A DNA stretch of 64,000 nt from Paraburkholderia polaris (GCF_012927345.1 NZ_JABBGJ010000033.1:1-64000), one strand, 5' to 3'. Shown: positions 1-9,196, numbered from the stretch's first letter. The notes: generated by a model not told the origin, from the sequence alone. Translations and numbers: made by a program.

Positions 1-221
1 GTCTCCAGCACCACCCTGAACTTGTCGGCGCTTGACCATCGATCGCTGGTTTTGCCATTGCCCGGCATGAATTTCCCTGTCTGTCTTGCACTTTGCCGCC
101 AGGTCCGTAGCGTCACCGTCGTGATGCCCGTCGCTCCTGACAACTCGATGACCGCACGATTGAACGGCGGCATCATCTGCTGGATTGCCCATTCCCGGGT
201 TTCCGCTGAATAGCGTTTCAT
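1..221 (-). CDS. IS3-type transposase, N-terminal fragment cut by the window edge
   Basis: The reverse strand opens with an ATG at 221 and reads 73 codons to the window edge with no stop. The start is MKRYSAETREWAIQQMM, a helix-turn-helix follows (GATGITTVTLRTWRQSAR), and the last visible stretch is SSADKFRVVLET. This matches the N-terminal DNA-binding part of IS3-family transposases common in Burkholderiaceae, as known from the family. Only the first third or less is visible, so it cannot be said whether the element is intact. No terminal inverted repeat was recognised upstream of the start, so the outer end of the element is not placed. Confidence 0.7.
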   Translation of the reverse strand, partial: MKRYSAETREWAIQQMMPPFNRAVIELSGATGITTVTLRTWRQSARQTGKFMPGNGKTSDRWSSADKFRVVLE

Positions 222-295
222 TTCCCATTCGCTGTCCGCCCCCCATCTTTACATCAATCGGTTCGGGTGAGGCGACAACTAGCCTGACATGGAGG

Positions 296-916
296 GCCGG
301 CTGCAAAGAAAAGTAGGCAAAAGAAAGCAGCTCAAACCGCTAATTCTAAGTGGGAACCGTGGCCTGCAAGGGGGAGTGGCTCCGTAGAGTCTGTGCTCGT
401 GCCCCGCATGCGCTGGTGACAAGGGCGTCATACTTCCGGCGACGCTGCGCGCGCCGAAGAGTACTTCAGAAAACCAACCACTGCGTTTTCGCACCCGCGT
501 CTCGCTACCAGACCGTGGCTCGTCATTGCACCACCGTCACCGCGATTAGGATTGGAGCAGCAACTGCAACTGCAACTGCAACTGCAACTGCAACTGCAAC
601 TGCAACTGCAACTGCAACTGTGATTGGAGCACACCGACATATCATTTGGAGCGAGGGTTTCCGGGTGAATGCAGAGGTGCGTCGCCGAGGCGAAGCCGAC
701 GGCTCTCACGACGCGCGAACGAGGCCCGTGGTTTCCTTGGCAGACCCATCCGCGACGCACGTAGTGCGGAGTGGGAGCTGATGATGCCTTTGTCACTAGC
801 GCCTGAAGGTGCGAGGGCCCGGATTCCACGGAGCCACTACCCCTTGCAGGCCACGGTTCCCACTTAGAATTAGCGGTTTGAGCTGCTTTCTTTTGCCTAC
901 TTTTCTTTGCAGCCGG
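296..916. repeat. Long inverted-repeat element around a hexamer microsatellite
   Basis: The left arm (about 296-431) and right arm (about 778-916) are inverted copies. The outer 90 bases are nearly perfect, with about two mismatches near the inner end. The inner part is diverged but still alignable (left 411-431 against the right around 778-800). The roughly 350-base centre holds ten copies of CAACTG. Open frames cross it on both strands (Ala-Thr or Ser-Cys runs), but they have no ribosome site and no recognisable domain, so I do not call genes. This is probably a dispersed, transposon-like or REP-like Paraburkholderia repeat; no transposase lies inside it. Confidence 0.7.
561..620. repeat. 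Hexamer microsatellite (CAACTG)x10
   Basis: Ten perfect head-to-tail copies of CAACTG lie at the centre of the inverted-repeat element. Because the unit is a multiple of three, length changes would not shift a reading frame. Perfect uniformity suggests recent slippage. Confidence 0.95.
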
Positions 917-945
917 CAAAGAAAAGTAGGTGCCTGCCCCGCACA

Positions 946-991
946 GGGGCGAACGCTAATAGACCACTAACAATTCAAGGAAAGGCCAAAG
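946..991 (+). repeat. 46-bp dispersed repeat, copy 1, with A/C-rich tail
   Basis: The 46 bases starting GGGGCGAACGCTAATAGACC are identical to the reverse complement of 54572-54617. They are preceded by a small CTTTGC/GCAAAG hairpin (904-920). They are followed by about 100 bases poor in G and T and rich in A and C (roughly 992-1090, with motifs such as ACAGACAA) that run up to the stop of the mhpE homologue. No gene is supported between 917 and 1096. Confidence 0.85.
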
Positions 992-1096
992 CCCTAAAAA
1001 GCACAGACAAAAAAAGCGCCGCACAGGCAACCAGCTCAAGCAAGGCCCACCCCCGCAGGCAAACAGACAACAAAGCGCCGCGCAGGCAAAAAACCA

Positions 1097-2128
1097 CTAA
1101 ACCGTGACCCCCCGCTCACGGGCAAGCGTAATAGCCGTATCCTCGATCATATCCTCCTGCCCGCCAACAAGCCGTTGCCTCCCCATCTCAACAAGAATAT
1201 CCCTAGCCGGAACCCGATACTTCGCTTCAGCCCGCTTGGCAAACAGCAAAAACGACGAATAGACCCCCGCATACCCGAGCGTCAACGCATCGCGATCAAT
1301 CCGGATCGGCGCATCCATAATCGGCACAACGAGATCCTCAGCAACGTCCGAAATCTTGAACACATCGACGCCAGTCTGAATCCCCATCCGCTCGCACACA
1401 GCGATAAAAACTTCCATCGGCGTATTGCCAGCGCCAGCCCCCAGACCGGCCGCAGCGGCGTCAATACGGTTAGCCCCCGCAGCGATAGCCGCAATCGAAT
1501 TCGCCACCCCCATCGCCAGATTGTGATGACCGTGAAAACCAAGTTCGGTCTCCGGCTTCAGCGTCGCCCGCACCAGCCCAATCCGTGCCGTCACGTCATC
1601 AGGCAGCATGTAACCCGCCGAATCAGTAATGTAGATACAGTTGGCACCGTACGATTCCATCAGCTTCGCCTGGCTTGCGAGTTGTTCGGGCGGCGACATA
1701 TGCGCCATCATCAGAAAGCCGACGGTATCCATCTCCAGCTTGCGAGCAAGGCCAATGTGCTGCTCGGACACATCGGCTTCCGTGCAATGTGTCGCGATAC
1801 GAATCGTATGCACGCCAAGCCCGTGCGCGAGCCGCAAGTGATCGACCGTGCCGATGCCCGGCAGCAATAGCGCCGATACCTTGGCCTGTTTCACTTCCGC
1901 AATCACGGCGCTCAGATACGCTTCGTCCGTATGCGCCGGAAAGCCATAGTTGACCGATGCGCCGCCCAGGCCGTCTCCGTGGGTCACTTCGATCAACGGT
2001 ACGCCGGCAGCGTCGAGTCCGCGCGCAATCGAGCACATCTGGTCGAGTGAAATCTGGTGGCGCTTGGGATGCATGCCGTCACGCAATGTCATGTCGTGCA
2101 CGGTAATGCGGGTTCCTGCTAAAGACAT
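1097..2128 (-). CDS. mhpE: 4-hydroxy-2-oxovalerate aldolase
   Basis: This is a class II pyruvate aldolase of the DmpG/BphI/MhpE family. It splits 4-hydroxy-2-oxovalerate into pyruvate and acetaldehyde in the cytoplasm. The 343-residue product has the HMGL-like TIM barrel, with VHDMTLRDGMH near residue 10 (the Asp is a metal ligand and the Arg is catalytic) and the metal-binding GFHGHHNLAMG near residue 200. The ATG at 2128 is preferred over an upstream in-frame start because GAGGAA lies just before it and it begins 10 bases after the mhpF stop. In this family it forms a channelling complex with the acylating acetaldehyde dehydrogenase encoded next door. It is the last gene of the minus-strand operon. 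Confidence 0.93.
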   Translation of the reverse strand: MSLAGTRITVHDMTLRDGMHPKRHQISLDQMCSIARGLDAAGVPLIEVTHGDGLGGASVNYGFPAHTDEAYLSAVIAEVKQAKVSALLLPGIGTVDHLRLAHGLGVHTIRIATHCTEADVSEQHIGLARKLEMDTVGFLMMAHMSPPEQLASQAKLMESYGANCIYITDSAGYMLPDDVTARIGLVRATLKPETELGFHGHHNLAMGVANSIAAIAAGANRIDAAAAGLGAGAGNTPMEVFIAVCERMGIQTGVDVFKISDVAEDLVVPIMDAPIRIDRDALTLGYAGVYSSFLLFAKRAEAKYRVPARDILVEMGRQRLVGGQEDMIEDTAITLARERGVTV

Positions 2129-2138
2129 AGTCGGTTCC

Positions 2139-3038
2139 TCAGGCGGTGGCAGGCGATGCGGCAAGCATCTGTTGGGCGAACAGCTCGGCGGTGCGCGCGG
2201 CAGCAGCGGTCATAATGTCGAGATTGCCGGCGTATTTCGGCAAATAGTCGCCGAGGCCTTCGACTTCCATGAACACGGACACGCGGCGGCCATCGAACAC
2301 CGGGCCGTTTTTCAACGTATAGCCCGGTACGTATTGGCGTACTTCGTCGATCATGGCGTGCACGGAAGCCGTAATTGCCTCGACATCCGGATCGGTTTCG
2401 GTCAGGCAATGGATCGTGTCGCGCATGATCAGCGGCGGCTCCGCCGGATTGATCACGATGATCGCCTTGCCCGCCGCCGCGCCACCGACCTGTTCGATCG
2501 CCTGCGCCGTGGTGCGGGTGAACTCGTCGATGTTCTTGCGCGTGCCGGGACCGACCGAGCGCGACGACACGGTCGCGACGATCTCGCCATACACCACGCG
2601 CTGCACGCGCGACACCGCGTACACCATCGGAATGGTGGCCTGGCCGCCACATGTGACCATGTTGACGTTCATCGCTTGCTGGTCGATCTGCGCAGCAAGA
2701 TTGACCGGCGGTACGCAAAACGGACCGATCGCGGCGGGCGTCAGGTCGATCACGCGCACGCCGCGCGCGGTCAGCTTGTCGGAATGCTCGCGGTGCACGT
2801 ACGCGGACGTGGCGTCGAAGGCAATACGGATATCGTCGGCGGCCAGATGGGGCAGGAGGCCGTCAATGCCGTCCGCAGTCGTTCTCAGCCCCATTTCGCG
2901 GGCACGTGCGAGGCCGTCGGAGTCCGGGTCGACGCCCACCATCCACACGGGTTCGAGCACCGCGCTGCGGCGCAGTTTGTACAGCAGATCGGTGCCGATA
3001 TTGCCGGGCCCGATCAACGCGCATTTGATCTTGCTCAT
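2139..3038 (-). CDS. mhpF: Acetaldehyde dehydrogenase (acylating)
   Basis: This enzyme converts acetaldehyde, NAD+ and CoA to acetyl-CoA, the final step of the lower meta-cleavage pathway. The 299-residue length is normal for DmpF/BphJ/MhpF. The N-terminal Rossmann motif CALIGPGNIGTDL is at residues 6-18. The catalytic cysteine lies in NMVTCGGQATIPM at about residue 130. The gene sits between the hydratase and the aldolase with short gaps, which fits channelling of acetaldehyde from the aldolase. Confidence is high. Confidence 0.95.
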   Translation of the reverse strand: MSKIKCALIGPGNIGTDLLYKLRRSAVLEPVWMVGVDPDSDGLARAREMGLRTTADGIDGLLPHLAADDIRIAFDATSAYVHREHSDKLTARGVRVIDLTPAAIGPFCVPPVNLAAQIDQQAMNVNMVTCGGQATIPMVYAVSRVQRVVYGEIVATVSSRSVGPGTRKNIDEFTRTTAQAIEQVGGAAAGKAIIVINPAEPPLIMRDTIHCLTETDPDVEAITASVHAMIDEVRQYVPGYTLKNGPVFDGRRVSVFMEVEGLGDYLPKYAGNLDIMTAAAARTAELFAQQMLAASPATA

Positions 3039-3072
3039 TCAGTGCATCCTCAAGGAAAAGACGGTCAAACGG

Positions 3073-3855
3073 TCAGATGAAGCGCACGGAACAACTGCCG
3101 ATGCCTTCAATCTGCATGTGCAACTGGTCGCCGCAAACGACCGGAATCAAGGCCGCCAGCGAACCCGACAGGACGACTTCTCCGGCGAGCAGCGGCACGC
3201 CGAGTTCGCCTAGCGTGTTCGCGAGCCATGCCACTGCATCGGCCGGGTGGCCCAGCGCGGCGGCGCCGATTCCTTCCGCCGCACGCGTGCCGTTCTTGTC
3301 GAGTGTCATGCGGCAAGCGGCGAGGTCGAGCGCGTGCGGCGCGACGCGTTCTTCGCCTAGCACGTAGACGCCGCATGACGCGTTGTCGGCCACCGTGTCG
3401 CCGATACGGATCGCCCAATCGCGGATGCGCGAATCGACGATCTCGAAGCACGCGCCGACCGCTTCGGTGGCGGCAAGCACGGCGTCTCGCGTGATGCCCG
3501 GGCCGCGCAAATCGTCTTTCAGATAGAACGCAATTTCGCCTTCCGCGCGCGGCGCGATCAGCTTTGCGATCGGGATGTCCTCGCCGGCGACGTAATGCAT
3601 GCCGGAAAGCAGCACGCCGAAATCGGGTTGACGCACGTCGAGCATGTCCTGCACGGCCTGGCTCGTCACGCCGATCTTCTTGCCGACGATCGTTTCGCCC
3701 GCTTCGATGCGACGCGCGACGAAGTGCTGCTGCACGCGGTAAGCGTCGGCGAGCGACAAACCGCCGGCGCGCGCCGAGAACGGTGCGATAGGCGCGCGCT
3801 CGCGCCATGCGTGGTAAAGCTCGTCGCCGAGTGTGGTGTGAAGTGTCGAAGTCAT
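3073..3855 (-). CDS. mhpD: 2-hydroxypenta-2,4-dienoate hydratase
   Basis: This is a 260-residue member of the MhpD/BphH/DmpE hydratase family (FAH-like fold). It adds water to 2-hydroxypenta-2,4-dienoate to give 4-hydroxy-2-oxovalerate, the substrate of the aldolase two genes downstream. Visible family motifs are GKKIGVTSQAVQDMLDVRQPDFG (residues about 58-80), the metal-site region PRAEGEIAFYLKDDL near 102 and the C-terminal GEVVLSGSL. It is the first of three pathway enzymes encoded in reaction order along the minus strand. Confidence 0.93.
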   Translation of the reverse strand: MTSTLHTTLGDELYHAWRERAPIAPFSARAGGLSLADAYRVQQHFVARRIEAGETIVGKKIGVTSQAVQDMLDVRQPDFGVLLSGMHYVAGEDIPIAKLIAPRAEGEIAFYLKDDLRGPGITRDAVLAATEAVGACFEIVDSRIRDWAIRIGDTVADNASCGVYVLGEERVAPHALDLAACRMTLDKNGTRAAEGIGAAALGHPADAVAWLANTLGELGVPLLAGEVVLSGSLAALIPVVCGDQLHMQIEGIGSCSVRFI

Positions 3856-3939
3856 GACGACCGCAATTGGAAAGGGAAAAGCGCCGGGGCTGAACCTGAA
3901 TTCGTCCCCGGCCGTGGCTTCAATAGAGGCGCAACGAAA

Positions 3940-5331
3940 TCAATTGCCCGCGCCGCGAATCGCATCAGGCGAGAAGTACGCTTCGGTCAGTTGCGAGCCG
4001 CGTGTGAGTACGGGCATCGGTTCCTGATTCGCCAGACGGTCCGCGTAATAGGCGCCCGAGATCAGGTCGTGATAGAAGACGGCGGTCGAGTAGAACGATT
4101 TGGCGTCGTACGCGTAGAGCGTCGGGGCCAGGTTGGTGCGCCACAACGTACCGCGTGCGTCGTAGTTGTCGGCGGCGACTGCGTTCCACGTGTCCTCGTC
4201 GAGATACAGCACCCGTTTCGCGTATTGATGGCGATAGCCGGACTTGAGTGTGGCTTGCAACACCCACACGCGATGCAGTTCGAAGCGCATGTACTGCGTG
4301 TTCTCATGACCCTTGGTCAGGATATCGGTGTATTTGATCGACGGGTCCATCAGCTTGTAGTTGTCGTACGGCACATACACTTCGCGCTTGCCGATGATCT
4401 TCCAGTCGTAACGTTCGCCGGAGCCATTGAAGAGGCGGTCGTCGTCGACGGTACGAAAGCCGCCTGGACCTTCGGGCTGATCGAAGCCGAATTCCGGCGC
4501 TTGCCGCACGCGCCGCGTGCCCGGGTTATACGACCACGTGCGGCGAGTGTCGGAGCCTTCCTGGTCCCACATCTCGAAGCCGGTGATGATCGTGCCGCGA
4601 TCGGATAGCGGCAGCATCGTGGTCTGACGGAAAAAGCTCTTCGCGTTCAGCGCGTTCTTCGGATCGAAATGGTCCGCGCTGCGCGGCCCGTAAATCGCAT
4701 ACTGCACCTTGCCCCATGCAATATTGCCGTCGGGGTAGACCACGGCCTGGTCGTAGGTTGCGGTTTCGCCTTCGACTGCGGATGCGAAGCGCAGATTCCA
4801 CATCGCTTCGACCCCGTTCTTCGGCACCGGGAACGGCGTGACCGGCGGGAAATCTTTCAGACCGTTCTGGTCTTTCGTCATCGTAGTGGTGGGGGCGTAC
4901 AGGCGGATGTCCTTGTACACGGCGTCGCCATAGCTGAAATCGCGGTGGCTCGGATAGACCGGAATCTTGAAGCTGTCCGGATACTTCTTGAGCATGGCTT
5001 TCTCGCCGTCGGTGAGGCGCGCTTCGTATTGCTGCATGTTCTGCGCGGTGATCACAAAGAGCGGTTTCTCGTTCGCATACGGATCGGGGAAGCGCTGGCC
5101 CGGTTTGTAGTCGACGCCCGGCGGCGTGCCGAACCATTTGCCGCTCCACGCGGGGATCGTGCCGTCGGCGTTGCCCGCGCGCTCGGCGCCCATCGGCGTG
5201 AGCGGGCCTTCGAGTTTGGCGAGATCTTCCGGGCTGGTTTTGGCGAACGATGGGGCGCCTGATGCGGCGGCGAGCGCGGCGCCTGCCGCGAACACGCAGA
5301 CACGCAATGTGGGATTGAAAATTCGACTCAT
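3940..5331 (-). CDS. DUF1329 family exported protein
   Basis: The 463-residue product has a clear signal peptide (hydrophobic FAAGAALAAASGAP, likely cleaved after SFA at about 30). The mature chain is the DUF1329 type, recognised by PLTPMGAERAGNADGTIPAWSG and the aromatic-rich C-terminal half. The ATG at 5331 is used because AGAGGA precedes it; a longer in-frame version lacks the signal peptide at its start. DUF1329 proteins are LolB-like and usually pair with DUF1302 beta-barrels in gene sets for hydrophobic substrates, which is the arrangement here. A role in outer-membrane transfer of the pathway substrate is inference. Confidence 0.85.
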   Translation of the reverse strand: MSRIFNPTLRVCVFAAGAALAAASGAPSFAKTSPEDLAKLEGPLTPMGAERAGNADGTIPAWSGKWFGTPPGVDYKPGQRFPDPYANEKPLFVITAQNMQQYEARLTDGEKAMLKKYPDSFKIPVYPSHRDFSYGDAVYKDIRLYAPTTTMTKDQNGLKDFPPVTPFPVPKNGVEAMWNLRFASAVEGETATYDQAVVYPDGNIAWGKVQYAIYGPRSADHFDPKNALNAKSFFRQTTMLPLSDRGTIITGFEMWDQEGSDTRRTWSYNPGTRRVRQAPEFGFDQPEGPGGFRTVDDDRLFNGSGERYDWKIIGKREVYVPYDNYKLMDPSIKYTDILTKGHENTQYMRFELHRVWVLQATLKSGYRHQYAKRVLYLDEDTWNAVAADNYDARGTLWRTNLAPTLYAYDAKSFYSTAVFYHDLISGAYYADRLANQEPMPVLTRGSQLTEAYFSPDAIRGAGN

Positions 5332-5431
5332 GACCAAATCCTCTTGCAGTAAAAAGACGGCTGATTCAAAGGGCGCAGCATGTTGTGATGCGCCGGAGAC
5401 TCGCCGCAGCGGTTCATTCCGGCGCGCAACA

Positions 5432-7021
5432 TCAGAACGAGTAGGTCGCGGTCGCGAGCACATAATCGCGATCGGCGAGCGGCCGGTTAACCGGATTCGG
5501 GTTGCCCAGGAATTTCGCGTAGACGATCCCTAGTTTCAGGTTGCTCAGGCGCGTGAAGTTCACACCGACCGTCACGCGGTGGTCACCCACGCCCGTCAGC
5601 GAACCAAGTGCGCCGGATAGCGCGGATTGGCCGGTGAAGTCGTCGGCATAAGTGAGCGGCACGTCGACGTCCCAGCCGCTGAACACGTTCTTGTAGCTGA
5701 GCGTCCATGCCACCTCGAAGGCGGCGGAATTACGCGTGTTCGTGAGCGTCGTCGAGCCCATAATCGGCGTGAGGTTGCCGGCGTGCACATACGAGATTTC
5801 ACCCACCAGCGTTTGCGATGCGGCAAGGAAGGTCGGTCCGATCGAATAGATCGCCGAGAGATTCGATTGCCATACGTCGCCGCGCGTCGATTGCGCACCC
5901 GTGGGTGTGTTCACGAGCACCGCGGCGCCTTGCCGGTACGACGTTTCACCAGCGACGTTCACGCCGTTCAGATCGGTCGAGAAGCTCAGGCCGGTGAGTT
6001 TGATGTGGTCGAAGTACTTCTCCTGGTACTGCAGCGACGGGAAGTACGTCGTCACGACACTCGGATTCATGTCGTTGTAGTGCAGGTAGTACGCACCGAT
6101 TTCGGTGTCGCCGAAGACGCGCCAGCGTGCGCCCAGGCCCCACTGATCGTCGCCGTTCGGCCGGATGTCGTTGCCGCGCGGAATCTTGATGCCGCCGGGG
6201 CCGATGATGTATTGCGCGCCGGGACCGACAACGTCCGAGTAGCTCCAGTAAGCGCCCGGCGGCACCAGCTGGTTAGGCTCGAACGCGAACTGGTAATAGC
6301 CGAGCAGGCTGAAGTTAGGCGCGAGTTGCCACTGCGTCGAAATCTGCGGAACTGGCAGCAGGATGTCCTTGACCTCCGCTCCGGCTACATACGACGCGGT
6401 GGCATTGGCAGGCCCCTGGGCGCCCGCGATGTTCGGAAAGAACACGCTTTCGCCCCACGCGACGACCTGGTCCCCCACCTTGACGTTCAGACTCGTGCCG
6501 CCCAGGTGGATCGTGTCGTACGCGTAGGCTGCGAGCAACTGCGGGTGTCCGCCGGCAAAATAGCTCGCATCGCTGGTGAACTGGTTGTACGCGCCGCTAT
6601 GGTTGACGGTGTAAGGCGCGTCGTTGTTGTTCGGGTGCTGGTATGCCTGATCGTAGAACACGTTGGCCCGCACGAAGACACCCCAGTCGTCGTGCTTGAG
6701 GTTCACTTCGCCGAGCAGGCTCACCTGATTCTCGATCAGCTTGTTCTTCGCGAAGTTGCGGTCGCCGTCGTCGCCGTTGATGTTCTCCGGTGTCAGCAGA
6801 TTGCCGCTCGGCGCGCGCGTGCGCATCCCCAGGCCATAGCCGAGTGTGAAGTTGTAATCGAGCGTGGTGTCCGTGCCGAGATTCACTGTGTCGCCCGCGT
6901 AAGCCGGGGTGGCGAACGTTGTTATCGTCGCTGCCGACGCCGCTGCCAGCACGGCGAGTCTGCATGCCGCGCACACCGCGCGCATTACCGGTACGCGCTG
7001 TTGTGTTCCGTTGATCTGCAT
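5432..7021 (-). CDS. DUF1302 family outer-membrane protein
   Basis: The 529-residue protein has a signal peptide with probable cleavage after AYA (residues 40-42). It is followed by many alternating aromatic/polar strands and ends in the outer-membrane signature Tyr-Ser-Phe at the C terminus. It fits the DUF1302 beta-barrel family, usually encoded beside DUF1329 as here. The start is placed after GAGGAGACAGG, though Met13 would give a more ordinary signal peptide length. The likely role is uptake or surface handling of a hydrophobic growth substrate fed to the neighbouring meta-pathway enzymes (inference). Confidence 0.85.
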   Translation of the reverse strand: MQINGTQQRVPVMRAVCAACRLAVLAAASAATITTFATPAYAGDTVNLGTDTTLDYNFTLGYGLGMRTRAPSGNLLTPENINGDDGDRNFAKNKLIENQVSLLGEVNLKHDDWGVFVRANVFYDQAYQHPNNNDAPYTVNHSGAYNQFTSDASYFAGGHPQLLAAYAYDTIHLGGTSLNVKVGDQVVAWGESVFFPNIAGAQGPANATASYVAGAEVKDILLPVPQISTQWQLAPNFSLLGYYQFAFEPNQLVPPGAYWSYSDVVGPGAQYIIGPGGIKIPRGNDIRPNGDDQWGLGARWRVFGDTEIGAYYLHYNDMNPSVVTTYFPSLQYQEKYFDHIKLTGLSFSTDLNGVNVAGETSYRQGAAVLVNTPTGAQSTRGDVWQSNLSAIYSIGPTFLAASQTLVGEISYVHAGNLTPIMGSTTLTNTRNSAAFEVAWTLSYKNVFSGWDVDVPLTYADDFTGQSALSGALGSLTGVGDHRVTVGVNFTRLSNLKLGIVYAKFLGNPNPVNRPLADRDYVLATATYSF

Positions 7022-7150
7022 CCTGTCTCCTCTGTGGTCACATCTGAAATTTGTTGTGATCAGAGGTTAGGGGGCACGTGCGGCGCGAGAATCGTCAAAA
7101 CGGACTAGTCGCTTGCCCCAGGGACGCGAGGTGTGCGCGTGTGAATGCGT

Positions 7151-8116
7151 CTATGGCTTTGTGGCGAACGCCTTGTGCAGGTCGGTGGCGGCGAGAAAGG
7201 CGGGCACTTCGCCGCCACCTTCGAGAATCAGATTGCTGCCCGATGCGTAGGCGGCGTGTGGCGAAGCGAGGAACAGGCACGCGGACGCGATATCGCCGGG
7301 TTTGGCAAGACGGCCTGCGGGAATCGTCGCGGTGATGTTGTCGAGTGCGGCCTCGCCGTCTGCCGGAGAGGACCCCGTATGGCCGCTGGTGGCGGCTTCG
7401 GTTTCGACGAGACTCGGGCTCACCGCGCACACGCGAACCTTGGGGGCCCATTCCACCGCGAGCGAGCGCACCGCATTCAGCAGGCCGGCTTTCGCTGCGC
7501 CATAAGCCGCTGTTCCCGGCGACGCCCGCAAACCGCTCACGCTGCCGATGAACAGCAGGACACCGCCTTCCGGTTGCTGTTGCATCAGCGCATTCGCACG
7601 TTGCGCGATGTGTAGCGGCGCCACCAGGTTCAGGCGGATGACGGCTTCGGTAAAGCGCGGCGAGGCCTGCGCGGCGAGCGCGAACGGCGCACCGCCGGCA
7701 TTGCTGACGAGCACGTCGAGCCGGCCGGATTCGCGTTCGATCTGCGCGAGCATGGCGTCGATAGTGTCGATGTCACGCACGTCCGCGGCGATGAAGCGCG
7801 GGGCTTTCTGACGTGAGGCCGAATGCAGGTTCGCCTGCGAGCCCGTCTGCAAACCTGTCGGCGAATCAGGAGACCCCGCAGGAGACCCCGCATGTCGATC
7901 TTCGTGCTGCCCTGCCTGCAAACCCGCACGAAGACCCTCCTGCGCCCCCGTCTGCAGGCTCGTTTGTGAACCCGCCGCTACGCTCGCGGGCGGCGTGCGT
8001 CCGCACACGTACACCGTTGCGCCCGCATCTCCGAAAGCTTGCGCGATGGCCGCGCCGATCCCTTTGGTGCCGCCCGTTACCAGCACCACCTTGCCGCTGA
8101 AATCGAACCCTGTCAT
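7151..8116 (-). CDS. SDR-family oxidoreductase with a low-complexity insertion
   Basis: This is a short-chain dehydrogenase with the NAD(P) motif VTGGTKGIG near residue 14, the NAG motif (VSNAGG), a catalytic Ser in IGSVSG and the YxxxK pair in YGAAK. Between the second strand (CGRTPP, about 43) and the acidic AADVRDIDTID (about 110) there are about 60 extra Gly/Ser/Gln/Thr/Ala-rich residues, where ordinary SDRs have about ten. The coding DNA there has short tandem duplications, including two copies of a 12-mer at 7867-7890. The catalytic core is otherwise complete, so the enzyme may still work. The ATG at 8116 is preferred. It is the first gene of the minus-strand operon; the substrate is unknown. 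Confidence 0.82.
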   Translation of the reverse strand: MTGFDFSGKVVLVTGGTKGIGAAIAQAFGDAGATVYVCGRTPPASVAAGSQTSLQTGAQEGLRAGLQAGQHEDRHAGSPAGSPDSPTGLQTGSQANLHSASRQKAPRFIAADVRDIDTIDAMLAQIERESGRLDVLVSNAGGAPFALAAQASPRFTEAVIRLNLVAPLHIAQRANALMQQQPEGGVLLFIGSVSGLRASPGTAAYGAAKAGLLNAVRSLAVEWAPKVRVCAVSPSLVETEAATSGHTGSSPADGEAALDNITATIPAGRLAKPGDIASACLFLASPHAAYASGSNLILEGGGEVPAFLAATDLHKAFATKP

Positions 8117-8290
8117 TGCCGCTGTCTCCCTCTGTTCATGTGGGGCCGATGGTAGGAGAAATGCGGCGCTGCCTCGTAGTCTGAAAAGACGATGCCCCGC
8201 TGCGGATTCGAAGGGATGATGTTTTCGCTGGCGACCCTCATACAATCTGCCGCGCCGACGAGCGCGGCGCGAGCTAGGAGACAAGCGCGC
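8117..8290. promoter_or_regulatory. Divergent promoter region of the two catabolic operons
   Basis: These 174 bases separate the minus-strand SDR-to-mhpE operon from the plus-strand hydrolase operon and must hold both promoters. A GC-rich inverted repeat (GCCGCGCC / GGCGCGAG area, about 8250-8272) and the ribosome site TAGGAG of the hydrolase are visible. No operator was assigned with confidence. Confidence 0.5.
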
Positions 8291-9196
8291 ATGAACGCAA
8301 CGCCCACGGAGTCACAACACGCCGACGCGCACGGTAACGCGCAAGACAAGTCACGCAGCGCGCCGCCCACCCTGCAGGCGCCCAAGGGGATTTTCACGGA
8401 AGTCCCCGGCGGCCTGACGCTGCATCACTTCGAAGCCGGCAGCGGTGCGCCCGTTGTATTCATCCATGGCAGCGGTCCTGGCGCGAGCGGCTTCAGCAAC
8501 TTCAAGCATAACTACCCGCAGTTCGCCGCGGCCGGTCATCGTGCGATCGTGGTCGATCTGCCGGGCTATGGCGCGTCGTCGAAGCCCGCGGACGTGAACT
8601 ACACGCTCGATTTCTTCGTCAGCGCGTTGCGCGCGCAGCTCGCCGCGAACGGCATTGGCCGGGCGACCTTGCTCGGCAATTCACTCGGCGGAGCGATCGC
8701 ACTGCAATACGCGCTCGACTATCCCGACGACGTCGACAGCCTGATCATGATGGCCCCAGGCGGTGTCGAGGAGCGCGAGACCTACTTCAAAATGGAGGGC
8801 ATCCAGAAGATGGTGTCGCTCTTCACGAACCGCCAGATGAACCGCCTGACGATGCGGCAATTGCTCGAACTGCTGGTATTCGATCGCAGCCTCGTCACGG
8901 ATGCGCTGGTCGAAGAGCGTCTCGCCGTGTGCGAGCAGCAGCCGCCCGAAGTGCTGTCGACGATGCGCGTGCCCAACCTGACTGACCGCCTCGGCGAACT
9001 CAAATGCCCGGTGCTGGGTTTCTGGGGCACGGACGACCGCTTCAATCCGGCCAGCGGCGCGATGCGTTTTCTCGAACACTGCGCCGACGCGCGCTTTGTT
9101 CTGATGAATCGCTGTGGCCACTGGGTGATGGTCGAGCATCGGCGATATTTCAATCGCGAATGTCTGGAATTTCTCGCGGAGCAGCACGCCGCTTGA
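8291..9196 (+). CDS. Alpha/beta hydrolase, meta-cleavage product (C-C bond) hydrolase type
   Basis: The 301-residue product belongs to the MhpC/BphD/TesD branch of alpha/beta hydrolases. It has the oxyanion segment HGSGPGASGFSNFKHNYPQFA (around 59-79), nucleophile Ser131 in GNSLGG, an acid Asp in WGTDDRFNP (about 248) and His277 in NRCGHWVMVEH. These enzymes cut 2-hydroxy-6-oxo-hexadienoates into 2-hydroxypentadienoate plus an acid. The former is exactly the substrate of the divergent mhpD product. The first 30 residues are a poorly conserved leader; the ATG at 8291 follows TAGGAG. The acyl part of the substrate cannot be told from sequence. Confidence 0.9.
   Translation: MNATPTESQHADAHGNAQDKSRSAPPTLQAPKGIFTEVPGGLTLHHFEAGSGAPVVFIHGSGPGASGFSNFKHNYPQFAAAGHRAIVVDLPGYGASSKPADVNYTLDFFVSALRAQLAANGIGRATLLGNSLGGAIALQYALDYPDDVDSLIMMAPGGVEERETYFKMEGIQKMVSLFTNRQMNRLTMRQLLELLVFDRSLVTDALVEERLAVCEQQPPEVLSTMRVPNLTDRLGELKCPVLGFWGTDDRFNPASGAMRFLEHCADARFVLMNRCGHWVMVEHRRYFNRECLEFLAEQHAA

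Noticed and set aside
428..919. Frames encoding Ser-Cys or Ala-Thr repeat runs across the hexamer array
   Set aside because: The repeats come from the CAACTG microsatellite inside an inverted-repeat element; no ribosome site, no domain, and overlapping frames on both strands are equally open.
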